From Geodermatophilaceae bacterium NBWT11 (GTDB lineage Bacteria > Actinomycetota > Actinomycetes > Mycobacteriales > Geodermatophilaceae), in contig CP043652.1 of NCBI GenBank assembly GCA_014218215.1, positions 3,844,001 through 3,908,000 on the forward strand: a DNA stretch of 64,000 bases, given 5' to 3'. The notes under the pieces are model-generated. The model was not told where the DNA came from, searched no databases, and worked only from the letters and a program-made list of their open reading frames with translations. Of the stretch, positions 55,962-63,551 are shown in pieces. The translations under genes and the position numbers were made by a program. Every line of letters begins with the position of its first letter. The stretch's first letter is position 1.

Positions 55962-57443
55962 CTAGAAGCGGACGTAGTCGTACTCGACGGGCATGTCGTT
56001 GATGCCCACCGACGGCGGCGCGATCCAGGAGGCGAACTCGCCCTCCTCGTAGTGGGGCGTCATGAGCGCCGCGACCTGCTCGCGGTCGTCGGGGGTGGGC
56101 AGCCAGTCACCGACCGAGCGCTCCCAGGTGGCGTCGTCCACGATCTCGCCCTGCGGGCTGACGTGGTGGCCGGAGAAGGCCCCCACCCGGCGGTTGAAGC
56201 CGTCGTGGGGCAGGTAGAGGCGCTCCTCCAGGCCGGCGTCCTCCAGTGCCTGGTTCCAGCGGCGCACGCCGTTGACGCAGTCGGCGGTGTACTCGTTGCG
56301 CAGGTCCAGGTTCAGTGCGGTCAGCAGCGGGACGGTGCGGGTGGTCAGCGCGCCGTCCTCGATGCCCGGGACGTCCATGGTCAGGTCGTGCAGGAGGTGG
56401 TCGTCCTTGCGGCGGGTCTCCATCCACCGGCCCTTGAGCCCGGCGGTGTAGTACTTCGCCACGTTGGACGACGTCTCGGAGCCGAAGAGGTCCATCGAGA
56501 CGGAGAACTGGAAGTTCAGGTACTTCTGGATCACGGTCAGCGGGATGGCCCCGTGCTGCCAGAGGTCCTCGGTGCCGTGCTCCGCCATCAACGCTGCCGT
56601 GCGCTCCACGGTCCGCTGCACCCCGGTGGTGCCCACGAACATGTGGTGGGCCTCCTCCTTGAGCATGAACTCGCACGTGCGGGCCAGCGGGTCGAAGGCG
56701 GACTCCTTCATCGTGCCGAGCTGGTACTTGCCGTCCCGGTCGGTGAAGTAGGTGAACATGAAGAACTGCAGCCAGTCGGTGGTCTCCTCGTTGAAGGCGC
56801 CCAGGATGCGGGGGGAGTCGAAGTCCCCGGAGTTGCGCTTGAGCAGCTCCTCGGCCTCCTCGCGGCCGTCCTTCCCGAAGTGGGCGTGCAGCAGGTAGAC
56901 CATCGCCCAGAGGTGCCGGCCCTCCTCCACGTTGACCTGGAACAGGTTGCGCATGTCGTACAGCGAGGGCGCGGTCATGCCCAGGTGGCGCTGCTGCTCG
57001 ACCGACGCGGGCTCGGTGTCGCCCTGGACGACGATCAGCCGGCGCAGGTCCGAGCGGTACTCACCGGGCACCTCCTGCCAGGCCTTCTCGCCCTTGTGCT
57101 GGCCGAAGGAGATGGTCCGGTCCGGGTCCTGCTCGGCCAGGAAGATGCCCCAGCGGTACTGCTCCATCGGCACCCGGTCGAAGTGCGCCCAGCCGTCCCG
57201 GCCGACCGCGATCGCGGTGCGCAGGTAGACGTCCTGGGTGGGGATCGACGGGCCGAGGCTGCCCCACCAGTCCAGGAACTTGGGCTGCCAGCCCTCCAGG
57301 GCGCGCTGCAGCTTGCGGTTCCCGGCCAGGTCCACGTTGTTGGGGATGCGCTCGGAGTAGTCGATGGTCGACGTCGGACCGGTGGGAGCCGGGGCCTGGC
57401 CGGTCAGCGTGCCGGTGCTGGGGGTCGATTCGGTCGTGGTCAT
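55962..57443 (-). CDS. boxB: Benzoyl-CoA 2,3-epoxidase subunit B
   Basis: Diiron oxygenase of 493 residues that epoxidises benzoyl-CoA with O2. The two ExxH pairs for the diiron centre are visible in NVEEGRHLWAMVYLL and MLKEEAHHMFVG. WQPKFLDWWGSLGPS and FTDRDGKYQLG are typical BoxB segments. The N-terminal 30 residues are Thr/Pro-rich and extra. ATG at 57443; 2 bp after boxC. Electrons are likely to come from the ferredoxin/reductase pair downstream. Confidence 0.95.
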   Translation of the reverse strand: MTTTESTPSTGTLTGQAPAPTGPTSTIDYSERIPNNVDLAGNRKLQRALEGWQPKFLDWWGSLGPSIPTQDVYLRTAIAVGRDGWAHFDRVPMEQYRWGIFLAEQDPDRTISFGQHKGEKAWQEVPGEYRSDLRRLIVVQGDTEPASVEQQRHLGMTAPSLYDMRNLFQVNVEEGRHLWAMVYLLHAHFGKDGREEAEELLKRNSGDFDSPRILGAFNEETTDWLQFFMFTYFTDRDGKYQLGTMKESAFDPLARTCEFMLKEEAHHMFVGTTGVQRTVERTAALMAEHGTEDLWQHGAIPLTVIQKYLNFQFSVSMDLFGSETSSNVAKYYTAGLKGRWMETRRKDDHLLHDLTMDVPGIEDGALTTRTVPLLTALNLDLRNEYTADCVNGVRRWNQALEDAGLEERLYLPHDGFNRRVGAFSGHHVSPQGEIVDDATWERSVGDWLPTPDDREQVAALMTPHYEEGEFASWIAPPSVGINDMPVEYDYVRF

Positions 57444-57445
57444 GG

Positions 57446-59155
57446 TCAGACCCGCTTCCTGTCGTAGTCGGCCCGCTGGCCGGAGCCGTAGCGGCGCAGT
57501 GCTCCCTCGGGGCCAGCGGCGTTGGGCCGCTGGAAGATCCAGTTCTGCCAGGCGGTGAGCCGGCCGAAGACCTTGGTCTCGGCGGTCTCCTGGCCGGCGA
57601 AGCGCAGGTTGGCCTCCATGCCGGTCAGCGCGTCGGGGGAGAAGCTGGCCCGCTCCTCCACGACCAGGCGCACCTCGTCCTCCCAGTCGATGTCGTCCGG
57701 GGTCGTGGTCACCAGCCCGAGCTCCCGGGCGTCGGCGGCGAGCAGGTCGCGACCCACGGCACCCTCGGCCGCGGCCAGCTCGGCGGCGCTGCCCAGGAAG
57801 CGGACCTGCAGCCGGGTGAGGTCGTTGCCCATCGGCAGCGGCCCGGTGTTGGCCGGGGTGAGCCGGATCACCGCGGGTGCTGCGGGTTCCTCGTCGTCCT
57901 CGAACCGGCCCTCCAGCATGAACTGCCGGTCGGCGGACAGCGCGATCTCGGCGAGCAGGCCGACGAAGCAGGAGCCCGGCTCGATCAGCGCGAAGAGGCT
58001 CCGGCTGGTGGTGTCCAGCCGCTTCACGGTCCGCTTGTAGAAGCCCCAGGTCTCGTTGACCAGCCAGTCGTCGCGGTGCTCGAGCAGGAAGGCGTCCCAG
58101 GCAGCGGCGGTCTCGACGTCGCCCTCGGTGCGCAGCAGCCAGGTGCCGATGCCCAGCTCGTTGGTGCGCAGCCGCAGGATCGCGTCGTCCAGCTGGCGGG
58201 TGACGGCCAGCGGCCAGGCGGCGGCACCGGCGGCGTGCAGCTCCTCGACCGACCCCGGGAGGGTCGTGGGCCCCAGGACGGTGATCGTGGCTGTCCCGGC
58301 GGCCCGGTCCAGGACGACGCGGACGTGGGCGTAGGCCGTGGTGTCGCCGTCCACCTCGCGGACCAGCGGGGTGAGCTCGACCCCGGTGGCGCCGGCGCCC
58401 GGGCGGGAGGAGCCGGCGGCGGCCTCGGTGGCCCGGGTGCGGACGACGTCGTCGAAGTCGCGGGCCTTGGCGACGGCGTCGACCAGCCGCCACTGCACCG
58501 CGCGCTCCCCGCGCACGCCCTCCGAGGTGGTGGAGAAGACGTCGGCGAGGTCGCGGCGGACCCCGCGCTTGTCGACCAGCCGGGTGAGCCCGCCGGTGCC
58601 CGGCAGCACGCCGAGCAGCGGGACCTCGGGCAGCGAGACCGCCGAGGAGTTGTCGTCGACCAGCACGATCTGCTCGCAGGCCAGGGCGAGCTCGTACCCG
58701 CCGCCGGCCGCGGTGCCGTTGACCGCGGCGATGAAGGGCAGGCCCGAGTGCGCGGTGGCGTCCTCGATGCCGTTGCGGGTCTCGTTGGTGAACTTGCAGA
58801 AGTTCACCTTCCAGCTGTGTGCCGAGCCGGCCAGCATCCGGATGTTGGCCCCGGCGCAGAACATCCGGTCCTTGCCGCTGGCGACCACGACGGCCCGCAC
58901 CTCGGGGTGCTCGAACCGGATCCGCTGGACCGCGTCGTGCAGCTCGATGTCCACGCCCAGGTCGTAGCTGTTCATCTTCAGCTCGTAGCCGGGCACGATC
59001 CCGCCGTCCTCGGCCACGTCGAGGGTGAGGGTGGCGATCTCCCCGTCGGTGCTCAGCGTCCAGTGCCGGTACTGCGCGGGGGAGGTGTCGAAGGAGACCT
59101 CGGCCGGGCCTGCTGGTGCCTCGTCGGTCTGTGGGCGGTCCTCGAGGGTGGTCAC
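57446..59155 (-). CDS. boxC: 2,3-epoxybenzoyl-CoA dihydrolase (ring-opening BoxC)
   Basis: Crotonase-type enzyme of 569 residues that hydrolytically opens the ring of 2,3-epoxybenzoyl-CoA, giving 3,4-dehydroadipyl-CoA semialdehyde and formate. VVASGKDRMFCAGANIRML, AVNGTAAGGGYELALACE (oxyanion hole) and PEVPLLGVLPGTGGLTRLVDKR are crotonase/BoxC blocks, and NETWGFYKRTVKRLDTTSR is typical of BoxC. First gene of the operon; the promoter-operator region lies just upstream at 59218-59261. boxD is not in this window. Confidence 0.94.
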   Translation of the reverse strand: MTTLEDRPQTDEAPAGPAEVSFDTSPAQYRHWTLSTDGEIATLTLDVAEDGGIVPGYELKMNSYDLGVDIELHDAVQRIRFEHPEVRAVVVASGKDRMFCAGANIRMLAGSAHSWKVNFCKFTNETRNGIEDATAHSGLPFIAAVNGTAAGGGYELALACEQIVLVDDNSSAVSLPEVPLLGVLPGTGGLTRLVDKRGVRRDLADVFSTTSEGVRGERAVQWRLVDAVAKARDFDDVVRTRATEAAAGSSRPGAGATGVELTPLVREVDGDTTAYAHVRVVLDRAAGTATITVLGPTTLPGSVEELHAAGAAAWPLAVTRQLDDAILRLRTNELGIGTWLLRTEGDVETAAAWDAFLLEHRDDWLVNETWGFYKRTVKRLDTTSRSLFALIEPGSCFVGLLAEIALSADRQFMLEGRFEDDEEPAAPAVIRLTPANTGPLPMGNDLTRLQVRFLGSAAELAAAEGAVGRDLLAADARELGLVTTTPDDIDWEDEVRLVVEERASFSPDALTGMEANLRFAGQETAETKVFGRLTAWQNWIFQRPNAAGPEGALRRYGSGQRADYDRKRV

Positions 59156-59217
59156 GCTGCCTCCTGGCCCGCCGGACGGCGGGGGGTCGGCCCGGTGTCC
59201 CGGGGGTGTCGCGGCTC

Positions 59218-59261
59218 ACTATGACGTGCTACACCTTGCTGCGCAAGGTGCCCATGACGTG
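59218..59261 (-). promoter_or_regulatory. box operon promoter with operator-like palindrome and direct repeats
   Basis: On the minus strand, TTGCGC (59246-59241) and CATAGT (59223-59218) are 17 bp apart, a plausible -35/-10 pair. The -35 element lies within CACCTTG-N5-CAAGGTG (59232-59250). Two copies of ATGACGTG (59221-59228 and 59254-59261) flank it with 33-bp period, about three helical turns. A repressor bound here would block the promoter. Confidence 0.55.
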
Positions 59262-59288
59262 TAGACCGCAGTCGCCGAGGAGGCCGCC

Positions 59289-59918
59289 GTGCCCGAGACG
59301 TTGCAGTGGGTCGCCGATCCCGACCCGCGCTGGGACGACGACCGGACACGGGTGTTCGCATCCGTCCCACCTGGTGTCTTCCCCGACCAGGAGCGCACGG
59401 CGGGGGAGCAGCTGACCGGAGACTGGTGGTCGGTGCGCTCGGCCGGGGGCGAGGTGCTCGGCTACGGGTGGCTCGACGACGTCTGGGGCGACGCGGAGGT
59501 CCTGCTGGCCGTCGACGGCAGGGCCCGGGGCACCGGCGCCGGTTCGTTCTGCCTGGCCCGGCTCGAGGCCGAGGCGTCCGCGCGGGGGCTCAACTACGTG
59601 GTCAACGTGGTGCGGGACGCCCACCCCGACCGGGATGCGGTGACCGGCTGGCTGCTGGCCCGCGGGTTCAGCGCGGCCGAGGACGGGCGGCTGCGCAAGC
59701 GGGTGGGCGGCCGGCGGGTCGGCCAGGACACCGGCGGGTCACCGGCGACCGGACCGGCACCCCGCCCCGACGACGGCGCGCGGGCCCGGTACGAGGCCGA
59801 GCGGGACCGGGTCGCCGGGCACCGCCACGAGGGGTCCGACCCGGTCGGCTCCGCGCCTCGCGGGCCCGGTGCCGAGGAGAGCGGCGGGTACGTCGACCCC
59901 GAGCAGCACCGGTACTAG
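59289..59918 (+). CDS. GNAT-like acetyltransferase with disordered tail
   Basis: A 209-residue protein. Residues 45-135 fit a GNAT domain: VDGRARGTGAGSFCLARLEAEA is the acetyl-CoA loop and GWLLARGFSAAEDG the C-terminal block. Residues 140-209 are Gly/Pro/charged and probably disordered. The GTG start is 28 bp after the box operator region, so it may share divergent control with the box operon. Acceptor unknown. Confidence 0.7.
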   Translation: MPETLQWVADPDPRWDDDRTRVFASVPPGVFPDQERTAGEQLTGDWWSVRSAGGEVLGYGWLDDVWGDAEVLLAVDGRARGTGAGSFCLARLEAEASARGLNYVVNVVRDAHPDRDAVTGWLLARGFSAAEDGRLRKRVGGRRVGQDTGGSPATGPAPRPDDGARARYEAERDRVAGHRHEGSDPVGSAPRGPGAEESGGYVDPEQHRY

Positions 59919-59972
59919 TCCGGGCGGGTGTCGGTCTCCCCACGTCCGGTGCCCGCGGCTGGCACCGGGTGC

Positions 59973-59978
59973 CACCAT
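59973..59978 (+). promoter_or_regulatory. -10-like box for leaderless paaX-like gene
   Basis: CACCAT lies 6 nt (GGACCG) before the GTG at 59985. Confidence 0.4.
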
Positions 59979-59984
59979 GGACCG

Positions 59985-60845
59985 GTGACAGCTGCGCGGG
60001 AGACGCCGATCGAGGGGCCGACCCTGACCCGGCGGCAGGAGCTCGGCGCGGCCAGCGCCCGCAGCCTGCTCCTGACGGTGCTCGGTGAGTTCGTGCTGCC
60101 GCGCGGGGAGCAGGTGTGGACCTCCACCCTCCTGGAGCTGGCCGCCGACCTCGACGTGGCCGAGAAGGCCGCCCGGCAGGCGCTGATGCGCACCGCCGAC
60201 GACGGGTGGATCGCCGCCCAGCGGATCGGCCGGGAGACCCGCTGGGGGCTCACCGAGCAGGGCACCCGGCTGCTGACCGACGGCACCCGGCGGATCTACG
60301 ACGCCGCGTCGGAGGAGCAGCCGTGGGACGGCAGCTGGCTGGTGCTCACCGTGACCGTGCCGGAGAACGCCCGGGCGCTGCGGCAACGGCTGCGCACCCA
60401 GCTCGGCTGGGCCGGGCTCGGCTCGTCCAGCCCGGGCGTGTGGGTGACCCCCCGGGTCGACCGCGAGGCCGAGGCCGCCCGGGTGCTCGAGGAGCTGGGC
60501 CTGACCGCGGGCAGCTGGTCGTTCGTGGCCCGGTCCGGACAGATCGGCGACCAGCGGTCGCTGGTGCGCAGCGCGTGGGACCTGGACGCGATCGAGACCC
60601 GCTACGAGGAGTTCCTGGAGCTGGTGGGCTCCCGTCGTCCGCGCACCGACCGGCAGGCGCTGGTGGCCCAGGTGCGGCTGGTCCAGGAGTGGCGGCGCTT
60701 CCCGCTGCTGGACCCGGGCCTGCCGCGGGAGCTGCTACCGCCGCGGTGGAGCGGCAACCGGGCCGCCCAGGTCTTCCGCGAGCGGCACGCCACCTGGGCC
60801 CCGCGCGCCCGCAGCGCCTGGGAGTCGCTGGCCCGCACCGACTGA
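59985..60845 (+). CDS. PaaX-family transcriptional regulator
   Basis: A 286-residue regulator of the PaaX family, whose founding member represses phenylacetate degradation and responds to phenylacetyl-CoA. The N-terminal winged helix (about 25-100) includes ARSLLLTVLGEFVLP and AEKAARQALMRTADDGWI; the central PaaX domain includes WLVLTVTVPENARALR and RLRTQLGWAGLGSSSPGVWVTPR. An aryl-CoA ligand and a place 0.7 kb from the box operon make it the best local candidate for control of that operon, but this is inference. Confidence 0.88.
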   Translation: MTAARETPIEGPTLTRRQELGAASARSLLLTVLGEFVLPRGEQVWTSTLLELAADLDVAEKAARQALMRTADDGWIAAQRIGRETRWGLTEQGTRLLTDGTRRIYDAASEEQPWDGSWLVLTVTVPENARALRQRLRTQLGWAGLGSSSPGVWVTPRVDREAEAARVLEELGLTAGSWSFVARSGQIGDQRSLVRSAWDLDAIETRYEEFLELVGSRRPRTDRQALVAQVRLVQEWRRFPLLDPGLPRELLPPRWSGNRAAQVFRERHATWAPRARSAWESLARTD

Positions 60846-60864
60846 GCGGCCTCGACGGGGTGCC

Positions 60865-61290
60865 TCAGCCCAGCACGAGCCACCCGGCGAGCACGACGTT
60901 CGCACTCGCAGCGGCCACCCGCACCGAGTCCACCCGCAGCAGCCGGCGGTGCGCGTCGGCGTCCCACCCGACGTCGAGCCGGCGGTGCAGCGGGACGGCG
61001 CCGGCTGCGGTGACGCCCAGGACGACGGCCAGGCACACCGCGCTGCCCAGCACGGGCAGGGTCGGGACGTCGCCGCGCAGCAGGAGCACCAGCAGCCAGA
61101 CCGTGGTCGCGCCCTGGCCCACGAACAGCGGGCCGACCACCCGGGTCACCCGCTGCTGGTGGGCCCGCTCGTAGGCGGCGAAGCCCTCGCCCACCCCGGC
61201 GAACTGGGGGTAGACCAGCACCCGCACGGTCCACTGGAACCCGGCGTACCCGGCGACCAGCACGAGGTGGGCGACCGCGAGCAGGCTCAT
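60865..61290 (-). CDS. Four-helix membrane protein (DUF1772-like)
   Basis: A 141-residue protein with about four hydrophobic helices (4-22, 52-72, 78-98, 120-140). The residues YPQFAGVGEGFAAYERAHQQRVTR after helix 1 are reminiscent of DUF1772 membrane proteins. Overlaps the end of the gene before it (ATGA), so the two are co-translated. Function unknown. Confidence 0.68.
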   Translation of the reverse strand: MSLLAVAHLVLVAGYAGFQWTVRVLVYPQFAGVGEGFAAYERAHQQRVTRVVGPLFVGQGATTVWLLVLLLRGDVPTLPVLGSAVCLAVVLGVTAAGAVPLHRRLDVGWDADAHRRLLRVDSVRVAAASANVVLAGWLVLG

Positions 61291-61601
61291 CGGGTCTTCG
61301 TGGGCTTGCCCCGCCAGACGAGGCTCTGCCGGTCGAGCTCGCGCAGCAGCGGGTCGCCCTCGGCGGCGATGCGGTCGGCCAGCGCCACGGCGGCGGCGAG
61401 GCGGTCGTCGTCCAGCTGGGCGAAGGCGGGGGAGCGACGGCGGTCGAGCACGTCGTACCAGCGGCCCCCGACGGCGTGGTCGAGCACGATCCGGCCGAAG
61501 CAGTGGTCGGCGGTCACCACCCACCCCTCGGCCCGAGCCCGGCGGGGCAGCTCACCGAGCACCAGCTCGCGGTAGCGGCCCACCAGCTCCTCCCGCGTCA
61601 C
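61287..61601 (-). CDS. Conserved-looking small protein of unknown function
   Basis: A 104-residue soluble protein, rich in charged residues. HCFGRIVLDHAVGGRWYDVLDRR followed by a helix and ELDRQSLVWRGK is the most distinctive part. I do not recognise the family. It overlaps the downstream membrane protein gene by 4 nt and is separated from livF by a terminator. Codon use and the overlap support it being real. Confidence 0.65.
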   Translation of the reverse strand: MTREELVGRYRELVLGELPRRARAEGWVVTADHCFGRIVLDHAVGGRWYDVLDRRRSPAFAQLDDDRLAAAVALADRIAAEGDPLLRELDRQSLVWRGKPTKTR

Positions 61602-61617
61602 CGGCCCATGACAGCAC

Positions 61618-61655
61618 GATGCCGGCCGCCCCGCGTGTGCGGGGCGACCGGCATC
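61618..61655 (-). terminator. Hairpin terminator after livF
   Basis: GATGCCGG and CCGGCATC arms with an inner CGCCCCGC/GCGGGGCG stem around GTGT, directly downstream of the liv operon. Confidence 0.8.
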
Positions 61656-61671
61656 GGGTGTGCTGCTGCGG

Positions 61672-62523
61672 TCACTGCGCCTTGGCGAGGGTGCCCAGGT
61701 ACAGCTCGACGACCTTGGGGTCGTTCATCAGCGACTTGCCCGTGTCGGTGTAGGCGTTGCGGCCCTGGTCGAGCACGTAGCCGCGGTCGCAGATCTGCAG
61801 GCACCGGCGGGCGTTCTGCTCGACCATGATGATCGAGACGCCGGTGGCGTTGATCCGCCGGCAGCGGATGAAGACCTCGTCCTGGTAGGCGGGGGACAAC
61901 CCGGCCGAGGGCTCGTCGAGCAGCAGCACCGACGGGTCCATCATCAGCGCCCGGCCCATGGCGACCATCTGCCGCTCGCCACCGGACAGCGACCCGGCCT
62001 TGCCGTTGCGCCGCTCACCGAGCAGCGGGAACAGGTCGATGACGTAGTCGAAGCGGTCCTTGAACGTCTTGGGCCGCAGGTAGACGCCCATCTGCATGTT
62101 CTCGGCGATGGTGAGGGAGGGGAAGACGTTGTTGTTCTGCGGGACATAGCCCACGCCCATCTGCACCAGCCGGTGGGCCGGTGCCGAGGTGATCGTCTCC
62201 CCGCGCAGGGTGACCCCGCCCGACCGGACCGGGATCAGCCCGAACAGTGCCTTGAGCAGGGTGGACTTGCCGGCCCCGTTGGGACCGATGATCCCGACCA
62301 GCTCGCCGTCCTTCAGGTAGAAGTCGCAGCCCCGGAGGATGTTGACCCCGGGGACGTAGCCGGCGACCAGGTCGTCGGCGCGCACCAGCGCACCCTCGGC
62401 GAGCTTGAGGTGCTCCTCGCGGGTGGCCGCCTTCTCCGCGGGGGAGAGCTCGGCCGAGGCCACGGTGTCGGCGCGGGTGACGTCCTCACCGGTCTCGTCG
62501 ACCTCGAACAGCGGTTCGCTCAT
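61672..62523 (-). CDS. livF: Branched-chain amino-acid ABC transporter ATPase
   Basis: A 283-residue ATPase of the LivF group powering a hydrophobic-amino-acid importer. Walker A GPNGAGKST, signature LSGGERQ, Walker B LLLDEPSAGLSP and the switch His region IIMVEQNARR (a Gln/Asn-type end typical of LivF) are present. An acidic N-terminal extension of about 45 residues is unusual. Overlaps livG by 4 nt (ATGA). The operon is followed by a hairpin terminator. Confidence 0.93.
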   Translation of the reverse strand: MSEPLFEVDETGEDVTRADTVASAELSPAEKAATREEHLKLAEGALVRADDLVAGYVPGVNILRGCDFYLKDGELVGIIGPNGAGKSTLLKALFGLIPVRSGGVTLRGETITSAPAHRLVQMGVGYVPQNNNVFPSLTIAENMQMGVYLRPKTFKDRFDYVIDLFPLLGERRNGKAGSLSGGERQMVAMGRALMMDPSVLLLDEPSAGLSPAYQDEVFIRCRRINATGVSIIMVEQNARRCLQICDRGYVLDQGRNAYTDTGKSLMNDPKVVELYLGTLAKAQ

Positions 62524-63551
62524 CGTGTGGTGTCCGTCCCGTCGGTGGTCGACCGGTGCGAGCCGGTCCGCTCGCTGGAGAGCGTCTCCGCGGGGCGGTC
62601 GCCGGTGGGGACGCCCTCCTCGCGGGCGATGGCAGCCTCCGCCTCGGCGAGGACGCGGTCCTCCTCCTCGTTGGTCAGCGGTGCGTCGTGGTGGGCGCCC
62701 AGGTAGGCGTCGACCACGTCCTTGTTCTGCGAGATCGACTCCGGGGGCCCCTCGGCGATGATCTTGCCGGCGGCCATCACCACGACCCAGTCGCTGATGT
62801 CGCGGACGACGTCCATGTCGTGCTCGACGAAGACGACGGTCATGCCGTCCTCGCGGAGGTCCTTGACGTGGCCCAGCAGGGACTGGGTCAGCGCCGGGTT
62901 CACCCCGGCCATCGGCTCGTCGAGCATGACGACCTTGGGGTCGCTCATGAGCGCGCGGGCCATCTCCAGCAGCTTGCGCTGCCCGCCGGAGAGGATGCCG
63001 GCGAAGTCGTCCTTCTTGGCGTCGAGCTTGAAGCGCTTGAGCAGCTCCATCGCCCGCTCGGTGTTCGCGGTCTCCTGGCGACGCCAGGTGCCGGGCACCA
63101 GGGCCTTGAGGAAGGACTCCCCGTTCTGGTCCTGGGCGCCCAGCAGCATGTTCTGCATGACGGTCAGGCGCGAGAGCGCCTTGGTCAGCTGGAACGTGCG
63201 GACGACGCCGAGACGGGCCACCTTGTGCGGGGACAGCTTGCCCAGCGACTGGCCGTCGAAGGTCCAGGTGCCGGTGTCGGGCTGGTCGAACCCGGTGAGC
63301 AGGTTGAACAGCGTCGTCTTGCCGGCGCCGTTGGGCCCGATCAGCCCGGTGATGCCACCGCGCTGGATCTCCAGGTGGTCCACCGACACCGCGGTGAGCC
63401 CACCGAAGGTGCGGGTGACCCCGTCGACGACGAGCGCCGGGTCGGGCTTGGCGACGCCGACCTGCCAGGGCAGGTCCGCCAGCGCCGCCTGCGCGAGGCG
63501 GGCCGGGGCAGGACGGTCGGCCGGCTGGACGGGAGTGGGGTCAGCGGGCAT
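62520..63551 (-). CDS. livG: Branched-chain amino-acid ABC transporter ATPase
   Basis: A 343-residue ATPase of the LivG group. Walker A GPNGAGKTT, signature LSGGQRKLLE, Walker B VVMLDEPMAGVNP and the switch His in VVFVEHDMDVVRDI are intact. The N-terminal 38 residues (Pro/Ala-rich) and the acidic C-terminal 50 residues extend the usual 255-residue core. ATG at 63551 overlaps the end of livM by 11 nt. Forms the importer's ATPase pair with LivF. Confidence 0.93.
   Translation of the reverse strand: MPADPTPVQPADRPAPARLAQAALADLPWQVGVAKPDPALVVDGVTRTFGGLTAVSVDHLEIQRGGITGLIGPNGAGKTTLFNLLTGFDQPDTGTWTFDGQSLGKLSPHKVARLGVVRTFQLTKALSRLTVMQNMLLGAQDQNGESFLKALVPGTWRRQETANTERAMELLKRFKLDAKKDDFAGILSGGQRKLLEMARALMSDPKVVMLDEPMAGVNPALTQSLLGHVKDLREDGMTVVFVEHDMDVVRDISDWVVVMAAGKIIAEGPPESISQNKDVVDAYLGAHHDAPLTNEEEDRVLAEAEAAIAREEGVPTGDRPAETLSSERTGSHRSTTDGTDTTR

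Noticed and set aside
54312-57443. Phenylacetate (paa) pathway reading of the cluster because of the PaaX-like gene
   Set aside because: The oxygenase and lyase are clear BoxB and BoxC proteins, and no paaABCDE-like gene is present.
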